Positions 38,932 to 47,259 of a stretch of 64,000 nt of DNA are shown here, one piece after another (positions within the stretch are counted from its first letter, which is position 1; every line of letters starts with the position of its first letter). Under the pieces are notes generated by a model, which saw only the letters and a program-made list of their open reading frames with translations, was not told the DNA's origin and ran no database searches. The translations under genes were made by a program, and so were the position numbers. The DNA comes from Streptomyces sp. NBC_01485 (lineage in GTDB: Bacteria; Actinomycetota; Actinomycetes; Streptomycetales; Streptomycetaceae): positions 7,998,001-8,062,000 of the forward strand of contig NZ_CP109435.1 in assembly GCF_036227125.1 (NCBI RefSeq), written 5' to 3'.

Positions 38932-39620
38932 TCGAGGAACTGTTGCCGGCGTCGGTGGTCGCGGTGGAGGCCTTCGGCGAGGAGGGCGTCCGCGAGTTCG
39001 GGGACGCGCCGCTGTACCCGGAGGAGGAGGCGCTCGTGGCGCGGGCGGTCGAAAAGCGCCGCCGCGAGTTCACCGTCGTACGCGCCTGCGCGCGGCGCGC
39101 CATGGAGAAGCTCGGCGTGCCCCCGCAGCCCCTGCTGCCGGGCGAGCGCGGCGCGCCGCAGTGGCAGGAGGGGCTGACGGGCAGCATGACCCACTGCGCG
39201 GGCTACTGCGGCGCGGCCCTGGTCCGGGCCGGTGATCTGGCCTCCGTCGGCATCGACGCCGAACCGCACGAGCCTCTGCCCGAGGGTGTCCTGTCCGCCG
39301 TAGCCCTGCCCGCGGAGGCGGAGCGGCTCGGCCGGCTGGCCGTGGACCGCCCCGAGGTGCACTGGGACCGGCTGCTGTTCAGCGCCAAGGAGTCCGTCTA
39401 CAAGGCGTGGTTCCCCCTCACCCGCAAGTGGCTGGACTTCAGCGAGGCCGACATCGACCTCGTCGCCGACGGCCCCGCAGGGTCCGCGCACGGTGCCTTC
39501 CGGGCCCGGCTGCTCGTGCCCGGCCCGGTCGTGGGCGGCCGGCGGATCGGGCACTTCGACGGCCGCTGGACCGTACAGCGGGGGCTGGTGGCCACGGCGA
39601 TCACGGTCCAGCACACCTGA
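38928..39620 (+). CDS. Sfp/PptT-type 4'-phosphopantetheinyl transferase
   Basis: The protein has 230 residues. The magnesium-site motif is VGIDAEPHEPL (about 105) and the second signature WDRLLFSAKESVYKAWFP (about 146-163), with SMTHCAGYCGAA before them. These match the EntD/PptT group, which activates carrier proteins of polyketide and non-ribosomal peptide synthases, and often fatty-acid and siderophore systems. GTG at 38928 overlaps the phosphoesterase stop. No PKS or NRPS is in the window, so it probably serves distant clusters. The pairing with a phosphoesterase is common in Streptomyces. Confidence 0.92.
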   Translation: MIEELLPASVVAVEAFGEEGVREFGDAPLYPEEEALVARAVEKRRREFTVVRACARRAMEKLGVPPQPLLPGERGAPQWQEGLTGSMTHCAGYCGAALVRAGDLASVGIDAEPHEPLPEGVLSAVALPAEAERLGRLAVDRPEVHWDRLLFSAKESVYKAWFPLTRKWLDFSEADIDLVADGPAGSAHGAFRARLLVPGPVVGGRRIGHFDGRWTVQRGLVATAITVQHT

Positions 39621-39665
39621 GACACCGCTCGTCGAAGCACCGCCCGCGCGGGGGCACGGGCGGGG

Positions 39666-39890
39666 TCACGGGCCGGGACACCAGTGGTGCAGCAGCCGGA
39701 AGAACTCCTCCTCGTTGCCCGCCAGCCCCGCGTCCGCGAGGGCCTGTTCCGCCTCGGCCAGGACGGCGGGCGGGACCAGGCACCCTTCGTGGGGCCCCTC
39801 GTCGCCGAAGGCGGCCCGCACGGTGTGCAGCAGCCGTAGGTAGGCCTGTACGGCGGTGCGCTCGCGGTCGGTCAGTACGGCTGTGGGCAT
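39666..39890 (-). CDS. Small conserved-looking hypothetical protein
   Basis: This 74-residue acidic, helical protein (MPTAVLTDRERTAVQAYLRL, ending LLHHWCPGP) has no signal or membrane segment. ATG at 39890 has GGAGAG 9 bases upstream, and codon third positions follow the genome bias throughout, which supports a real gene. It converges with the phosphopantetheinyl transferase gene. I do not recognise a family. Confidence 0.65.
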   Translation of the reverse strand: MPTAVLTDRERTAVQAYLRLLHTVRAAFGDEGPHEGCLVPPAVLAEAEQALADAGLAGNEEEFFRLLHHWCPGP

Positions 39891-40155
39891 CGGTCGGCTC
39901 TCTCCGTGTCGGCGTCGTCTCCCCCGCGCCCCTGACGGCGCGTACGCCCCCGTGCGGCGGCGCACCTCCCAGCTTGCCGCCCACCACCGACAATCCGGCC
40001 TCGCTCCACGACGGTTCGCCCGCTTAGCGGAGGCGAAACCTGCTCGAAATCCCCTGACGGAAACGGGTCCTACGCTGGTGTGAAGGGCTTTCGGCGAACC
40101 GCCGACGGCCGGGGCAGGACAGCCAGGGAAACAGAGGGAGACAGGAGGCGAGCGG

Positions 40156-41187
40156 GTGGTCGACGTTCCGCAGCGGCGCCCCGCGCGTGCCACACGGCTG
40201 CGCCCGGTGGGCGACGGGGAACTGGAGTTGCAGTACCGGGTCGTGCACGGTTACCGGCGCGCCTTCCGGATGGCCGGCGAGGGTCCCGCGCTGGTCCTCA
40301 TCCACGGCATCGGCGACTCCTCGGCGACCTGGGCCGAGCTGATCCCCGGCCTCGCCCGCACCCACACCGTCATCGCCCCCGACCTCCTCGGCCACGGCGC
40401 CTCCGACAAGCCCCGCGCCGACTACTCGGTCGCCGCCTACGCCAACGGCCTGCGCGATCTGCTCAGCACGCTCGGCGTCGAGTCGGCGACCCTGGTCGGG
40501 CACTCGCTGGGCGGGGGAGTGGCGATGCAGTTCGCCTACCAGTTCCCCGAGCGCACCGAACGGCTGATCCTCGTCAGCGCGGGCGGAGTCGGCCGCGAGG
40601 TCACCCCCGCCCTGCGGCTGGTGTCCCTGCCGGGCGCTCATCTGGCGCTGTCCGCACTCCGGTTGCCGGGTGCCAGGCTCCAAGTCGGTCTCGCCGTACG
40701 GCTGATGAAGCTGCTGGATACCGATCTGGGCCAGGACGCACCCGACTTGCTCCACCTCGTCGACGCGCTGCCGGACGAGACCTCGCGCAACGCCTTCGTC
40801 CGCACCCTGCGCGCGGTCGTCGACTGGCGCGGTCAGGTCGTCACCATGCTCGACCGCTGCTATCTGACGGCCGGTATGCCGACGATGCTGCTGTGGGGTG
40901 ACCGGGACAGCGTGGTGCCCGTGCGGCACGCGTACGGCGCCCACGAGGCGATGCCGGGCAGCCGGCTGGAGATCTTCGAGGGCGCCGGGCACTTTCCGTT
41001 CCACAGCGACCCCGCTCGGTTCCGTGCCCTCGTCGAGGAGTTCACCCGCACCACGGCCCCGGCCGACTGGAGCCGCGAACACTGGCGCGCACTCCTGCGC
41101 GAGGGCGGCCCCGGGGCGGGCACGACGGGCCTCTCGGACGGCGCGGCACGCGCCCTGCGGGACGCCGGCGAACGCAGCGCGACCTGA
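40156..41187 (+). CDS. Alpha/beta-fold hydrolase
   Basis: The protein has 343 residues. The nucleophile elbow is VGHSLGGGVAM (about 114-124), the oxyanion region LIHGIGDSSATW (47-58), the acid WGDRDSVVPV and the catalytic histidine GAGHFPFHSD. GTG at 40156 has AGGAGG 7 bases upstream. The sequence resembles lipases/esterases and C-C bond hydrolases such as MhpC, with no feature that fixes the substrate. It is monocistronic by spacing. Confidence 0.88.
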   Translation: MVDVPQRRPARATRLRPVGDGELELQYRVVHGYRRAFRMAGEGPALVLIHGIGDSSATWAELIPGLARTHTVIAPDLLGHGASDKPRADYSVAAYANGLRDLLSTLGVESATLVGHSLGGGVAMQFAYQFPERTERLILVSAGGVGREVTPALRLVSLPGAHLALSALRLPGARLQVGLAVRLMKLLDTDLGQDAPDLLHLVDALPDETSRNAFVRTLRAVVDWRGQVVTMLDRCYLTAGMPTMLLWGDRDSVVPVRHAYGAHEAMPGSRLEIFEGAGHFPFHSDPARFRALVEEFTRTTAPADWSREHWRALLREGGPGAGTTGLSDGAARALRDAGERSAT

Positions 41188-41218
41188 CGCGAGCGTCCGG
41201 GCGCGGCGCGATCGGGGC

Positions 41219-41767
41219 TCAGCTCTGCGGCCCCAGATAGCCGAGCGACGCTTCGATCCGTCCGGCCAGCTGGTCCCGCTGTCCGCGTCCCCGGGGTGAC
41301 GAACCGGCCAGCCACGTACGGCACTTGCTGGCCAGCAGCAGGCCGAAGCTCTCGGCCTGTTTCTCGTCGGCCAGGTCGAACCGGGTGCGCGCGGCGACAC
41401 TGCGGACCGTCGCCTGGAGGTCCGCCCCGTCGGTGAGTAAACGCGCCGCGACCGCCGCGCCCTCGACGTGATGGCTGCAGTGGCCCGCCTTCATGTGCCA
41501 CAGCTCGTGGCCCAGGATCACCAACTGGTGCTCGGGCGCGGTGCGTTCCTCGATGACGACGAGATCCTGGTCGGCCATGTCCAGCCACAGCCCGCTGGCG
41601 GTGTCGGCCGGGAAGGCGGCCATCCGGAAGTGCACGGGGCGCCCGCGCCGTCTGCTCATCCCGGCGCACAGGGCGGTGTACAGGTCGGCCGGCGCGGCCG
41701 GGGCCGGGAGGGTCAGTTCCGCGACCAGTTCGCCGCTGAGGCGGCGCATTTCCTTGGCGATGCTCAC
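41219..41767 (-). CDS. HELWH metallopeptidase-like protein paired with an XRE regulator
   Basis: The 182 residues start at GTG 41767, with GGGGAG upstream and a 14-base gap after the XRE gene. VILGHELWHMKAGH near residue 95 contains HExxH plus a further histidine, as in ImmA/IrrE peptidases, but the rest is not a close match. In ImmA/IrrE systems the peptidase cleaves its XRE partner repressor. The same gene pairing is frequent in Streptomyces. Whether this one cuts its neighbour is inference. Confidence 0.75.
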   Translation of the reverse strand: MSIAKEMRRLSGELVAELTLPAPAAPADLYTALCAGMSRRRGRPVHFRMAAFPADTASGLWLDMADQDLVVIEERTAPEHQLVILGHELWHMKAGHCSHHVEGAAVAARLLTDGADLQATVRSVAARTRFDLADEKQAESFGLLLASKCRTWLAGSSPRGRGQRDQLAGRIEASLGYLGPQS

Positions 41768-41781
41768 AGTTCTCCCCCGGA

Positions 41782-42435
41782 TCACGACTCGGGCCGCTTC
41801 ACGCTCTCCAGGAGCATGTCCAGCCACTCGGCGACCTTGTCGCGGTGCTGGTCGGTGGGCAGTTGAGCGGCCCGCCACGCGATCCCGCGCACGCCGTGGT
41901 CCTGCAGCAGCCGCTCCAGCGGGTCCGTGGCGGCCGCGGCGGCCTCCCGCGCGGCGAGCTTCTGCAGCAGCTCCTGCTCGGTGTGCTGGAGGGCGCCCGC
42001 GAGCGCCTCCGGGTCCTCGGCCGTGAGGAAGCCGGCGTGCACGCGGAAGAAGCGCTGGAGGGCGTCGCAGTGCTCCATCGTGGGGCGCCGGTCGCCGTTG
42101 ATGAGGGCGCCCGCCTGCTGGCGCGACATGCCGGCACCGTCGGCGATCTCCTGCTGGGTGTATCTGCGGCCGTTCGGCTTGAGCCGGGTGCGGCGCAACA
42201 GGCCCAGACGCTGGAGGAAGCGGGCCTGCACATCGGGCTCACCGGCTGGCCGGCCGCTCAGCAGGGCCTTGACCACGGACTCCGGGACTCCCGAGGCGAC
42301 GGACAGCCGCCCGGTGCCGAAGACCTCCGCGTGCGGCACGCCGAGCCGGTCGGCGAGCGTGGCGACACGGACGACGACGGCCGACAGCAGCACCGTCGCC
42401 GTGGCGCCCGGAACCTCGAAGCCATCCTCCGACAC
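41782..42435 (-). CDS. XRE-family DNA-binding regulator
   Basis: This 217-residue protein has a helix-turn-helix of the Xre/Cro type at about 90-150 (YTQQEIADGAGMSRQQAGAL, INGDRRPTMEHCDALQRFF). The segment before it resembles a second, degenerate HTH. The C-terminal helical region may hold the dimer interface or a peptidase-sensitive part. GTG at 42435 is chosen since AGGAG lies 8 bases before it. It is co-oriented with and probably co-transcribed with the HELWH protein gene. Confidence 0.82.
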   Translation of the reverse strand: MSEDGFEVPGATATVLLSAVVVRVATLADRLGVPHAEVFGTGRLSVASGVPESVVKALLSGRPAGEPDVQARFLQRLGLLRRTRLKPNGRRYTQQEIADGAGMSRQQAGALINGDRRPTMEHCDALQRFFRVHAGFLTAEDPEALAGALQHTEQELLQKLAAREAAAAATDPLERLLQDHGVRGIAWRAAQLPTDQHRDKVAEWLDMLLESVKRPES

Positions 42436-42587
42436 CGACAGGTCTCCTAGGTCTCTCACGTCCCTCATACAGGCATGGACGGTCGCCTGAACTGCGTGGA
42501 GAGTAGCCGGTTTTTCGAACTCACATCCAGGTCTCGCCACAACTGTGGCCAATTTCAGCCGTCAACGAGCATGGAATGCCACGATAG

Positions 42588-42617
42588 TTGACATCCCTCG
42601 CGTCGGGGCAGCAGGAT
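42588..42617 (+). promoter_or_regulatory. Candidate promoter of the MmyB-type gene
   Basis: TTGACA (42588-42593) and CAGGAT (42612-42617) are separated by 18 bases. The start site would fall near 42624, about 40 bases before the ATG at 42664. Both boxes are close to the Streptomyces housekeeping consensus. Confidence 0.6.
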
Positions 42618-42663
42618 CGGGGCGCCGCGAGAAGGCCGCATAGGCAAGAGGGGTGACCTCCCG

Positions 42664-43332
42664 ATGGCACATCAGGCAGGAGAGCGGCGGTCCGTACCGC
42701 GGCCCGTCCCCGAGAGTCCCGAGGCCCGGGCGTATCTGCAGGACTACGCCACATACCTGGAGGCCGTCCCCTTCCCGTCCGTCGTCCTCGACCACCGCTG
42801 GGACGTGGTGCTGTCCAACACAGCTTTCGCGTCACTTTTCCGGGACGTGAGCACGCATCCGACGGCCCTGCCGGGCGACAACTTCCTGCGGTTCGTCCTG
42901 TTCCATCCGGACGCGTCCTCGGTCCTCGGCGACCACGAGGCCGGCTGGTGCCTGCCGATGCTCGCCCGCTTCGCGGCGGCCGTGGAACGGCACGGCCACG
43001 ACCACGGGTTGCAGGCGATCCGCCGCGACATCGCCCAGGACCCGATCATGGAGGCCGCCTACCGGCACGGGCTGCCGCACTGGATCCGCGCGGTCGGCGA
43101 GGAGGCCGTCGAGCACGACGGGGCCGTCCGCCCGCTTCTGCACCCCGATCCGCGCTGGGGCGCCACGGAGTGCCGTATCGTCGGTGACACCCCCAGAACC
43201 CTCCAGGACATGGGGTACACGCGGCTGACGATGGTGCTGCGTGACACCCGCCCGGTGTTCGCACCCCGCAGGAAGCGCACCGTGCGCCGCACGGCGAGCC
43301 ACCTCAGCGTGGTCCCGGCCCCCGAGGCCTGA
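42664..43332 (+). CDS. MmyB-like ligand-binding domain protein lacking a normal HTH
   Basis: This 222-residue protein has the PAS-like MmyB domain found at the C-terminus of many Streptomyces XRE regulators: YLEAVPFPSVVLDHRWDVVL, NTAFASLF, NFLRFVLFHPDASSVL and a C-terminal ATECRIVGDTP. The usual N-terminal HTH is not seen in the first 30 residues, so it may be a stand-alone sensor or partner. A basic tail RRKRTVRR might contact nucleic acid. It diverges from the XRE/HELWH pair, which invites a functional link. Confidence 0.78.
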   Translation: MAHQAGERRSVPRPVPESPEARAYLQDYATYLEAVPFPSVVLDHRWDVVLSNTAFASLFRDVSTHPTALPGDNFLRFVLFHPDASSVLGDHEAGWCLPMLARFAAAVERHGHDHGLQAIRRDIAQDPIMEAAYRHGLPHWIRAVGEEAVEHDGAVRPLLHPDPRWGATECRIVGDTPRTLQDMGYTRLTMVLRDTRPVFAPRRKRTVRRTASHLSVVPAPEA

Positions 43333-43416
43333 GCGATCCCCGGGACCTGACCGGGCACCGTCGGCGTTCAGGTCGCCGACGGCGCCCTGGTCGGCGGGTC
43401 GATAGCCTGCGTCATC

Positions 43417-43854
43417 ATGACGCGCACTTGGATCCTGCCGATACTGCTCGTGCTCTGCGGCTCAGTCGTCGCGACCGGGCTCGTCTTCAGTGGGAGCGCC
43501 GGCGAAGCCGCAGCACTCCTGCTGGTGTTCGTGCTGCTCGCAGGCGTGCACTCGCCTCTGGTCTTCCCGAGATCGATCGGTGCGCTGGAGGCACGACGCC
43601 GTAGCGCGGTCGACGGCCGGCCGGTCGTCTACTGGCGGTCGGGCTGCAAGTACTGCCTGCGGCTGCGCATCCGGTTGGGCAGGAGCGCCCGCCAGTTGCA
43701 CTGGGTCGACATCTGGCGTGACCCGGCCGGAGCGGCAGCGGTGAGGGCAGCCAACGACGGCAATGAGACGGTGCCCACGGTCGTCGTGGCGGGCCGGCCG
43801 CACACCAACCCCGACCCTGAATGGGTGCGCGAACAGCTCTCCCGTTCCGCCTGA
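43417..43854 (+). CDS. Membrane-anchored glutaredoxin/mycoredoxin-like protein
   Basis: The 145 residues comprise two hydrophobic helices (about 5-22 and 30-48) followed by a thioredoxin-fold domain with a CxxC site in YWRSGCKYCLRLRI (about 72-85). TVPTVVVAG later provides the cis-proline and GRPHTNPDPEWV the end of the fold. Mycoredoxins use mycothiol in actinobacteria. The membrane anchor with a cytoplasmic-facing or external domain is a less usual form. It converges with vanB, one base apart. Confidence 0.82.
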   Translation: MTRTWILPILLVLCGSVVATGLVFSGSAGEAAALLLVFVLLAGVHSPLVFPRSIGALEARRRSAVDGRPVVYWRSGCKYCLRLRIRLGRSARQLHWVDIWRDPAGAAAVRAANDGNETVPTVVVAGRPHTNPDPEWVREQLSRSA

Positions 43855-43855
43855 T

Positions 43856-44794
43856 TCACAGATCCAGGACGAGCTTCTTCCCCTTGCACCGCGACACGCA
43901 GATCATCATCGTCTCCCCGGCCTCCCGCTCCTCGTCGGAGAGGACGGAGTCACGGTGGTCCGGCGTGCCCTCGAGTACGTCGGTCTCGCAGGTGCCGCAG
44001 GTTCCCTCGGTGCAGGAGAAGAGCACCTCGACGCCGGAGGCGCGCACGGTGTCGAGGACGGAGACGCCCGGCACGACGGTCAGCGTACGGCCGCTCTGCG
44101 CGAGCTCGACCTCGAACTCGCCGTCCTCACCGACCGGTTGCTCCTTCGCCTGGAACCGCTCGACGTGCAGCGCGCCGGACGGGCAGCGCGCCTCCACCGC
44201 GTCGAGCAGCGGGCCGGGACCGCAGCAGTAGACCAGGGTGCCCTCGGGCAGCGCGTCCAGCACCGAACCGAGGTCCAGCAGCCCGGCCTCGTCCTGCGGG
44301 GCGACGGTGACCCGGTCGCCGTACCGGGCCAACTCCCCGGTGAACGCCATGGAGTTGCGGGAGCGTCCGCCGTACAGCAAAGTCCACTCGGCGCCCGCCG
44401 CCTCGGCCGCCGCCAGCATCGGCAGGACGGGGGTGATGCCGATCCCGCCCGCGATGAAGCGGTACCGCGCGGCCGGGCGCAGGGCGAAGTGGTTGCGCGG
44501 GCCGCGCACCCGTACCTTGTCGCCCTGCCCCAACTGCTCGTGCACGTAGGCGGATCCGCCCCGTCCGTCCGGTTCCCGCAGCACCGCGATCCGCCAGGCG
44601 GAACGGTCGGCCGGGTCGCCGCACAGGGAGTACTGCCGCTCCAGGCCCGGGCCGAGGACGACGTCGAGGTGGGCGCCCGGCTCCCAGGCCGGGAGCGGCT
44701 CGCCCAGCGGGTGGCGCAGGGTGAGGGCGAGTACGCCGTCGGCCGCGAACTCGCGCTTGACGACGATGAGTTCGGTCTCGTGCACGTCGCTCAT
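43856..44794 (-). CDS. vanB: VanB-type reductase of vanillate O-demethylase
   Basis: This 312-residue class IA reductase has an FMN-binding N-terminal barrel (RQYSLCGDPAD), an NADH domain (IAGGIGITPVLPM, YCCGPGPLLDAVE) and a C-terminal plant-type 2Fe-2S ferredoxin with cysteines in FSCTEGTCGTCETDV and CVSRC. It passes electrons from NADH to the VanA oxygenase. Its ATG at 44794 overlaps the stop of the 62-residue gene (ATGA), which in turn overlaps vanA. Confidence 0.9.
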   Translation of the reverse strand: MSDVHETELIVVKREFAADGVLALTLRHPLGEPLPAWEPGAHLDVVLGPGLERQYSLCGDPADRSAWRIAVLREPDGRGGSAYVHEQLGQGDKVRVRGPRNHFALRPAARYRFIAGGIGITPVLPMLAAAEAAGAEWTLLYGGRSRNSMAFTGELARYGDRVTVAPQDEAGLLDLGSVLDALPEGTLVYCCGPGPLLDAVEARCPSGALHVERFQAKEQPVGEDGEFEVELAQSGRTLTVVPGVSVLDTVRASGVEVLFSCTEGTCGTCETDVLEGTPDHRDSVLSDEEREAGETMMICVSRCKGKKLVLDL

Positions 44795-44979
44795 GAAGGG
44801 CTTCCTTGCGGCTCGTGTCCTTGCGGCTCGTGTCCTTCGGGGTGGCCGAGCATCCACTCCCACATCTCGATCGGGTCCTGCGAGGAGTGCTCGGCCCGGC
44901 AGTGACAGGTGCCGTGCAGGACGTCGGTGCCCGGCAGCCAGTCGATGCGGTAGATCTCGCCGGTGGCGCCGGTGCTCAC
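44791..44979 (-). CDS. 62-residue protein translationally coupled between vanA and vanB
   Basis: GTG at 44979 overlaps the vanA stop (GTGA) and its own TGA overlaps the vanB ATG, so all three frames are chained by 4-bp overlaps. The product begins MSTGATGEIYRIDWLPGTD, has CHC in the middle followed by EHSSQDPIEMWEWMLGHP, and ends with repeated GHEPQ units. There is no signal or membrane helix. The Cys-His-Cys and conserved-looking core suggest a small accessory factor or metal binder for the demethylase. I know no characterised homologue. Confidence 0.78.
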   Translation of the reverse strand: MSTGATGEIYRIDWLPGTDVLHGTCHCRAEHSSQDPIEMWEWMLGHPEGHEPQGHEPQGSPS

Positions 44980-46043
44980 AGGACCTTCTCCACGGGCTTG
45001 TCGCCCTCTTCCACCAGCCGGGCGAGGATACGGCGGGCGGCCAGGCCACCGGTGTCGATGTTGATGCTCAGCTCCTGGTACCCGGTCCGCTCCGAACCGA
45101 GCGTCTTCTGCAGGAGGTTGAGCGCGTCGACGTCCTGCATGACCACCGTGTGGTTGTTGCCGCGCAGGAACTCGGTGACCTCGTCGTCGTCCGTCGCCCA
45201 GTCCCGCGAGACCATCCAGAAGTCGTACACCTTGCCGTCGGCGGACGGGGTGATCGCGTACGTGATCTCGGTGTGGAAGCCGTTCGGGTCGCTGCCGTCC
45301 GCCTCGGGCAGGACGCCCACCGGCGCGATGCGGCTGTGCAGCAGGTACAGGCAGGGCGCGTGGTACTCGATGTCCTGCCAGCGGGTGATGCGGCCCTCGA
45401 TGCCGGTCGAACGGGCGTAGAACGGCGGGCACTCGGCGTCGTCCATGTGGCGGCTGACCCGTACGATGCCCGCGCCCTCGTCGACCTCGGTGGTGATCGG
45501 CGTCTCGGCGACCTCGGGGGTGCCGATGTAGCCGCCGTGCAGATACGTCTCGTGGGACAGGTCGAGGAGGTTGTCGACGAGCAGTCCGTAGTCGGCGTCG
45601 ATGGGCTCCATACCGCGGACGGTCGTCCAGCCGGGGGAGTCGAGGTGCCGGGCGCGCGGGATGGTCTGCGGGTCGGCCAGCGCCGGGTCGCCGATCCACA
45701 CCCACACCAGGGCGTCCTGCTCGACGACCGGGTAGGAGGTGACCCGCGCGGTGCGCGGGATCCGTTTCTGCCCCGGCACGTACACGCACGCGCCGGTCGT
45801 GTCGTACGTGAAGCCGTGGTAGCCGCACACGATGCGGTCGCCGTCCAGCCGGCTCTCGGACAGCGGGAAGCGGCGGTGCACACAGCGGTCGTGCAGCGCG
45901 ACGGGCGTCCCGTCCTCCTCGGTGCGGTAGAAGACGAGCGGCTCACCGAGGATCGTCCGGCCGAGCAGCTCCTCGCGCCCGACCTCATGACTGTAGGCGG
46001 CGACGTACCACTGGTTCCTGGCGAAGGCGGTCGTGTGAGGCAT
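44976..46043 (-). CDS. vanA: VanA-type Rieske oxygenase of vanillate O-demethylase
   Basis: This 355-residue oxygenase converts vanillate to protocatechuate and formaldehyde in the known family. The Rieske centre uses C54 and H56 in CVHRRFP and C73 and H76 in CGYHG. The mononuclear iron site is in DNLLDLSHETYLHG. Alpha-helical catalytic sequence continues to the end. ATG at 46043 begins homology exactly. It is the first gene of a three-gene operon. Related Rieske demethylases act on other methoxybenzoates, so the substrate is probable, not proven. Confidence 0.9.
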   Translation of the reverse strand: MPHTTAFARNQWYVAAYSHEVGREELLGRTILGEPLVFYRTEEDGTPVALHDRCVHRRFPLSESRLDGDRIVCGYHGFTYDTTGACVYVPGQKRIPRTARVTSYPVVEQDALVWVWIGDPALADPQTIPRARHLDSPGWTTVRGMEPIDADYGLLVDNLLDLSHETYLHGGYIGTPEVAETPITTEVDEGAGIVRVSRHMDDAECPPFYARSTGIEGRITRWQDIEYHAPCLYLLHSRIAPVGVLPEADGSDPNGFHTEITYAITPSADGKVYDFWMVSRDWATDDDEVTEFLRGNNHTVVMQDVDALNLLQKTLGSERTGYQELSINIDTGGLAARRILARLVEEGDKPVEKVL

Positions 46044-46171
46044 GGCGTTCCCGTCCCTGAGAGCGGGGCGCCGTCGCCCCGCGAGCCGTGGTTGGACCCA
46101 GGTTCGTGAGGGTTGCGGCAGCTCGGCAAGGGGGCTTCTGCCAGACGGAAGTGCTTCTGTGAAGGTGCAGG

Positions 46172-47197
46172 TCACAGGCTTGCGGTCGCGGTGCGGGCCA
46201 GGGACACGGTTCGGGAGCGGGAGGGGGCCGTGGGGCTGCCCGCCTCGCTGAGGACGACCAGTGTCTTCCCCACGACCACCAGGACCAGGGTCTCCTGCAC
46301 GGTGAACGTCTCGTTGGTCGTCGTGACCGTGGCGTGCCACGAGGCGTCGCCGATGCCCGCCGAACCGTGCGCCACCACCCGTTCCGTGCCGGTCATGCCG
46401 TCGTTCCAGCCGATCGTGAACTCGCCGCACCCCGGCAGCACGGCCGCCGCCTGTTCCAGGTCCTGGCGCGCACCCGTGCCCGGCAGCCAGCGCATCACCT
46501 CCTGCAAGAACGGCCCGCTCTGGCTCTGGGCGAACGTGACCCTGGCCTCGACCGCGCCGGGGCGGGCGCTGCGGTACGACTCCAGGGCGTTGAGCGTGCC
46601 GAGGCACCCGGGGTGGTCGGAGCGGGTGGGGGGATCGTTCTGCAGCACGGTTTTCACGTACCCGGCGGGCAGTTGACGAGTCGTCAGCAGTGCGGAGGGC
46701 ACCGCGCTGGAGGTGGGCGGCTTCGGGGTGGCGGGGGTGGTGGGCGTGCTGGGCCTAGGCGTCGAGCGGCCGCCGGAACCGCCGTTGCCGCCGCCTGATC
46801 CCCCTCCGTTGCTGCCCGATCCGCCTCCGCTGCCGTCGGAACTCCCGGCCCCGCCGCCTCCGTTACCTCCACCACCGTTCCCGGTGCCGCCGCCCTTGGA
46901 TGTACCTGAGCCTCTCGTTCCGCTCGGGCTTCCCGAGGGCGACGGGGAGCCCGCCGACGTCTTCGGGGACGGAGACGGGGACGGAGACGGGGAGCCGGAG
47001 GGTGCCGGGGTGGACGCGGTCGGGGGCGGCGGGGTGGCGGACGGTGACGGGTCCGTCGGTACGACGGTGTCCGCGTGGTCGGTGGTGTCGCCGCACGCGG
47101 TGAGGGCCGTGGCCAGCACCGCCACCACGACCGGCGCGACGACGAACCGGAGTCGCCTTCGTCCGGTGGTGGTCGTCGCGGTGGGTGTCTGATGCAC
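46172..47197 (-). CDS. Lipoprotein with long Ser/Gly/Pro linker and PknH-like sensor domain
   Basis: The 341-residue protein starts at GTG 47197 behind GGAGG. The lipobox LTAC places the lipidated cysteine at residue 35. Residues about 45-165 are low-complexity: PSPSPSPSPK, then SGGGSGSNGG-type glycine/serine runs. This stalk carries a folded C-terminal domain (about 180-341; LLTTRQLPAGYVKTV through VVVGKTLVVLSEAG) with two conserved-looking cysteines. It resembles the extracytoplasmic sensor domains of actinobacterial kinases. It is the last of three co-oriented surface-related genes. Confidence 0.8.
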   Translation of the reverse strand: MHQTPTATTTTGRRRLRFVVAPVVVAVLATALTACGDTTDHADTVVPTDPSPSATPPPPTASTPAPSGSPSPSPSPSPKTSAGSPSPSGSPSGTRGSGTSKGGGTGNGGGGNGGGGAGSSDGSGGGSGSNGGGSGGGNGGSGGRSTPRPSTPTTPATPKPPTSSAVPSALLTTRQLPAGYVKTVLQNDPPTRSDHPGCLGTLNALESYRSARPGAVEARVTFAQSQSGPFLQEVMRWLPGTGARQDLEQAAAVLPGCGEFTIGWNDGMTGTERVVAHGSAGIGDASWHATVTTTNETFTVQETLVLVVVGKTLVVLSEAGSPTAPSRSRTVSLARTATASL

Positions 47198-47259
47198 GCA
47201 TGCCTCCTCGGAGGTCGGGGTGGGGAGGGGCGGGGCGTCGAGCGCGTCGTCGTCGCGGG

